From Datnioides undecimradiatus (taxonomy: Eukaryota; Chordata; Actinopteri; Lobotiformes; Datnioididae), in assembly GCA_008933995.1 (NCBI GenBank), contig WARS01000025.1:4881477-4945476 (forward strand): a stretch of 64,000 nt of DNA. The letters are read 5' to 3'. Shown here piece after piece: positions 61,409 to 64,000 of this stretch. The notes under the pieces are model-generated. The model was not told the DNA's origin. It ran no database searches and worked only from the letters and a program-made list of their open reading frames with translations. How positions within the stretch are numbered: position 1 is the stretch's first letter; every line of letters starts with the position of its first letter. The position numbers were made by a program, and so were the translations under genes.

Positions 61409-64000
61409 TCCTTGTTACTAATGAGAAAAACATTACAAATCTGCCGTTGAAGTCGGTTCCCAACGTGGGTGCTGAACCGCAGATTCAGAATAAAACAGAG
61501 AAGCAAATTAGAAGAAAAAAACCTTTACACAGAGAGAAGGTTGTAAAAAAAACAGTTTTGGGGGCTTTTAGGGATTTTCTAATCAACTTTTCAGTCTCAG
61601 GGGCAACATGACATCCATTGTAATGGCACCACACAGTTGTTGAGCCTGTACGTGATCACATTCATTCCCTCTGCGTGGTTTAATTTGTCCTCCCACAGGA
61701 ATGCTCTCTGTGTCTGTTCCTGCGTGTTTCAGCCACGGCTTCTCGGTCGTTTCTGACGTTTGGACTGAACCCGCTCTGAGGATGGGAGCAGGATCTGTGG
61801 ACATCACCATGGCAACTGCGACCACATGTTCTCCCTTTAAAAACACTGGAAAACAGTGTTTGTTTCCTTCTTTTTTTAACAAACGCCATAAACACAACAA
61901 CACATAGATTTCAGGCTCGCTGTTGTTGAGCGGTGGTTTCACGGAGAAACTGCAGCCCCTGCTGTTTGTCTTCTTTTTTTGCGAACTCTTTAACCTGACA
62001 CCAGAGTGGCCTGTTTTCCTTAAACATGTCGGGGAAGGATCCAGCCTGTCGAGTCTTCACAGTGTTGTGTCTGTGACGTTTAATGCGTGTTGCTGCACAA
62101 GCTCTAAGATGTTAGACAGGTTTAGGGAACTTAAGGGTCATTAAAGTCTCTTCTACAGACATATACCGCCCCCACACAAACACGCTTTAAAGACCAAGTT
62201 GGGCCATGTCCCAGATTGATCTTAACATGTCCTGACATAACTCACCAACATACCATCCTGTAAACTAACTAGAGCGACTTGTGCTGAAGTTCAGTAAGAC
62301 TTCTTCACATATATGCAAAAAGTCTAACAGCTAAATGCTGTAAGGAAAGCATACCCAGACTTATTTGCTTTCTCTGTCTCCCAGACTTGAGGATCACAGC
62401 ACAGTCACAATCATAGAGGATGAATGTGAAACTTGAGCTGATTGGCTTTATTCCTGTTCACCACCCACCACCCACTTCAAGCCCAGCCGTCACACAGACT
62501 AACTATTGGTCCTTGACATGCCCTGGCATGTCTCCTGATACTGAGCCAACCAGGAATAGACTTAACTTTCATATGGTTACGTATGATCTGAAGTGTTTGT
62601 CGCCGGAATAAGACAGACATATGTTTACTTGGCAGAAAACGTCCATATAAGGTATTAGTAAAGTTTAGCCAGTTTGTTTACTGGTTATTTTGCTTAAATG
62701 GAGTTTACAAAAGAACAAATAAAGTCTTAGTTATCTGACAATACTTTGACCTCCCCATCCTATCTATGGCATTCAGCCCCAGGTCCAGTGGTCCACACTG
62801 ATGAATCTTTACAAACAAGTAAAGAGCAAATAAACTGAATATACTTTTAATTCATTTTCAAATTACCATGAGGACTTTTGGTTTTACAAAACATCACTCA
62901 GCCAGGAGTAAAGAGTCTTTGTTGGGAACTGTGGTGGTTTAATACATATTTGGTGCATTAGTGTTTTTAGCAGAAAACAAATTTTTTAGGATGTATTCAT
63001 CAGTGATTGTCGGCAAGAAAAATGTGATAAAATCACTTCATTTATCCTCTGAGTGTGAGTTTAAATAGTTAAAAACAGGACACGTGATAGATTGTCTTGC
63101 CCTGACAAGAGGCGAAGCTTTGCCATGCCATGACGGACACGGCTCTCTAGGCATGATAACTGTCCCCTCCCACAATAACCACAGCACCGCTATAGCCAAA
63201 CATGCTTACGTTGCAGGAGCAGCTGCGACTTCAGAGTTCCTGTTAAATCTTAATACCAAATCCCATATCTCTCTCTTATCGTGCCACTGTGCTGACGTCT
63301 GTGCTTTCACTTCCTTGATTTAAGTTAATGTTTGCCTGTCTCAGCTAGCTGGCAAAGGCATGAGGGTATTACCGCAATCAATAACCGGAGTTTTCTGGTT
63401 TTCACACTGTGTTATTCACAGCGCTCTGTGATACGCTGTGAGAGGCAGCCGCCGGCTTATCAGCCTATGAAATGGTCAAAAGGTTATGTCTAAACCAAAC
63501 CTGGGCAGCTTTAATGATATGCTGTCACTAAGTGTAGGTGAGGACAGCTAAACTTCTCGCTGCTGTGGTGTTTACTTACATGATATGACCTCCTTAGTGT
63601 ATTACTGTGGGGAGAGTGAGCATTTGAACAAAAATACTTGTGCATGAGCCGCATTCAGTGCATTTCACTAGACAGACATATAATTATAATCATTCTGTAA
63701 ATAAATAAATAAAACAAATAAATTGTTTTGCAAAGTTTTATTTACACCAATGTCTAAACATCAGTGTTTATAGCTTCTAACTGTGCTGGTCATGAATCAG
63801 TCCAAAGTGATTATGACAGAGAAACAGCAATAATAAATCACAATCATTCACCTCTTACTGCAAGATATTCTTCCCTCACTCTTCACTAAGATGCTGATTT
63901 GAGTCTCTTGTTTCAAACAACAAATCTAGCTGTAGGTAGTTCATGACATATCCTCCGTTGTTGAGCAAAAGATCAGAACTTTTACAACTTAAACTGCAGT

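Larger units (their letters stand above)
47600..64000. other. Gene desert, last part
   Basis: No exon is supported. Between the repeats listed separately are candidate unique regulatory blocks at about 53640-53940 (with GATTAGCG at 53838), 55440-55760 (with an X-box), 56880-57060 and 60100-60330. An 11-base G-run is at 51060-51070. CA-rich text at 58.1-58.25 kb creates several long but meaningless frames, including one of 183 codons at 58090-58641. A third, weaker X-box-like site lies at 61803-61816. The last kilobases up to 64000 are plain AT-rich DNA. Confidence 0.55.

Overview
The window is nuclear DNA from a ray-finned fish, most likely a percomorph (spiny-rayed) teleost. Vertebrate intron-exon genes sit in AT-leaning DNA, and several interspersed repeats that I recognise as typical of spiny-rayed fish genomes are present. 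All three genes lie on the + strand within the first 26.3 kb. The remaining 38 kb shows no gene that I can support.

Layout. (1) About 2.7-4.4 kb: hilpda, a two-exon gene encoding a 70-residue lipid-droplet membrane protein. A TATA-like box and hypoxia-response cores (RCGTG) lie around its first exon. (2) 7.2-18.4 kb: a sortilin gene, which I could rebuild as 21 coding exons giving 823 residues. It has the ten-bladed Vps10 propeller, the 10CC cysteine domains, one membrane span and a short tail. The tail differs from textbook SORT1 at all three trafficking signals I could compare. (3) 19.3-26.2 kb: fam3c (ILEI), with one untranslated and nine coding exons giving 228 residues. The four core cysteines are kept, but the residue matching the human dimer-forming cysteine is valine. 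(4) 26.3-64 kb: a gene desert with old repeats, simple repeats, and scattered unique blocks carrying RFX X-box, octamer and homeodomain-type cores, so perhaps a regulatory landscape.

How the genes relate. All three act in lipid handling or the secretory route: HILPDA blocks the lipase ATGL, sortilin carries cargo between Golgi, endosome and surface, and FAM3C is secreted. This does not make them an operon-like unit. The more useful point is linkage. In human, HILPDA and FAM3C are on 7q31-32 while SORT1 is on 1p13, and these two regions are known paralogous blocks. The sortilin here may therefore be an old duplicate (ohnolog) kept by fishes and lost in mammals, which would fit its unusual tail.

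Repeats. Two TIR-like or interspersed fish families recur. One is a GCTAACATGCTAA-rich family. The other is a TTAAAGG-ended family, seen nested with the first at 59.2-59.9 kb. There is also a compact TA-flanked Tc1/mariner-type MITE in a sortilin intron and a tRNA-derived SINE on the - strand at 61.3 kb. I saw no virus-like element.
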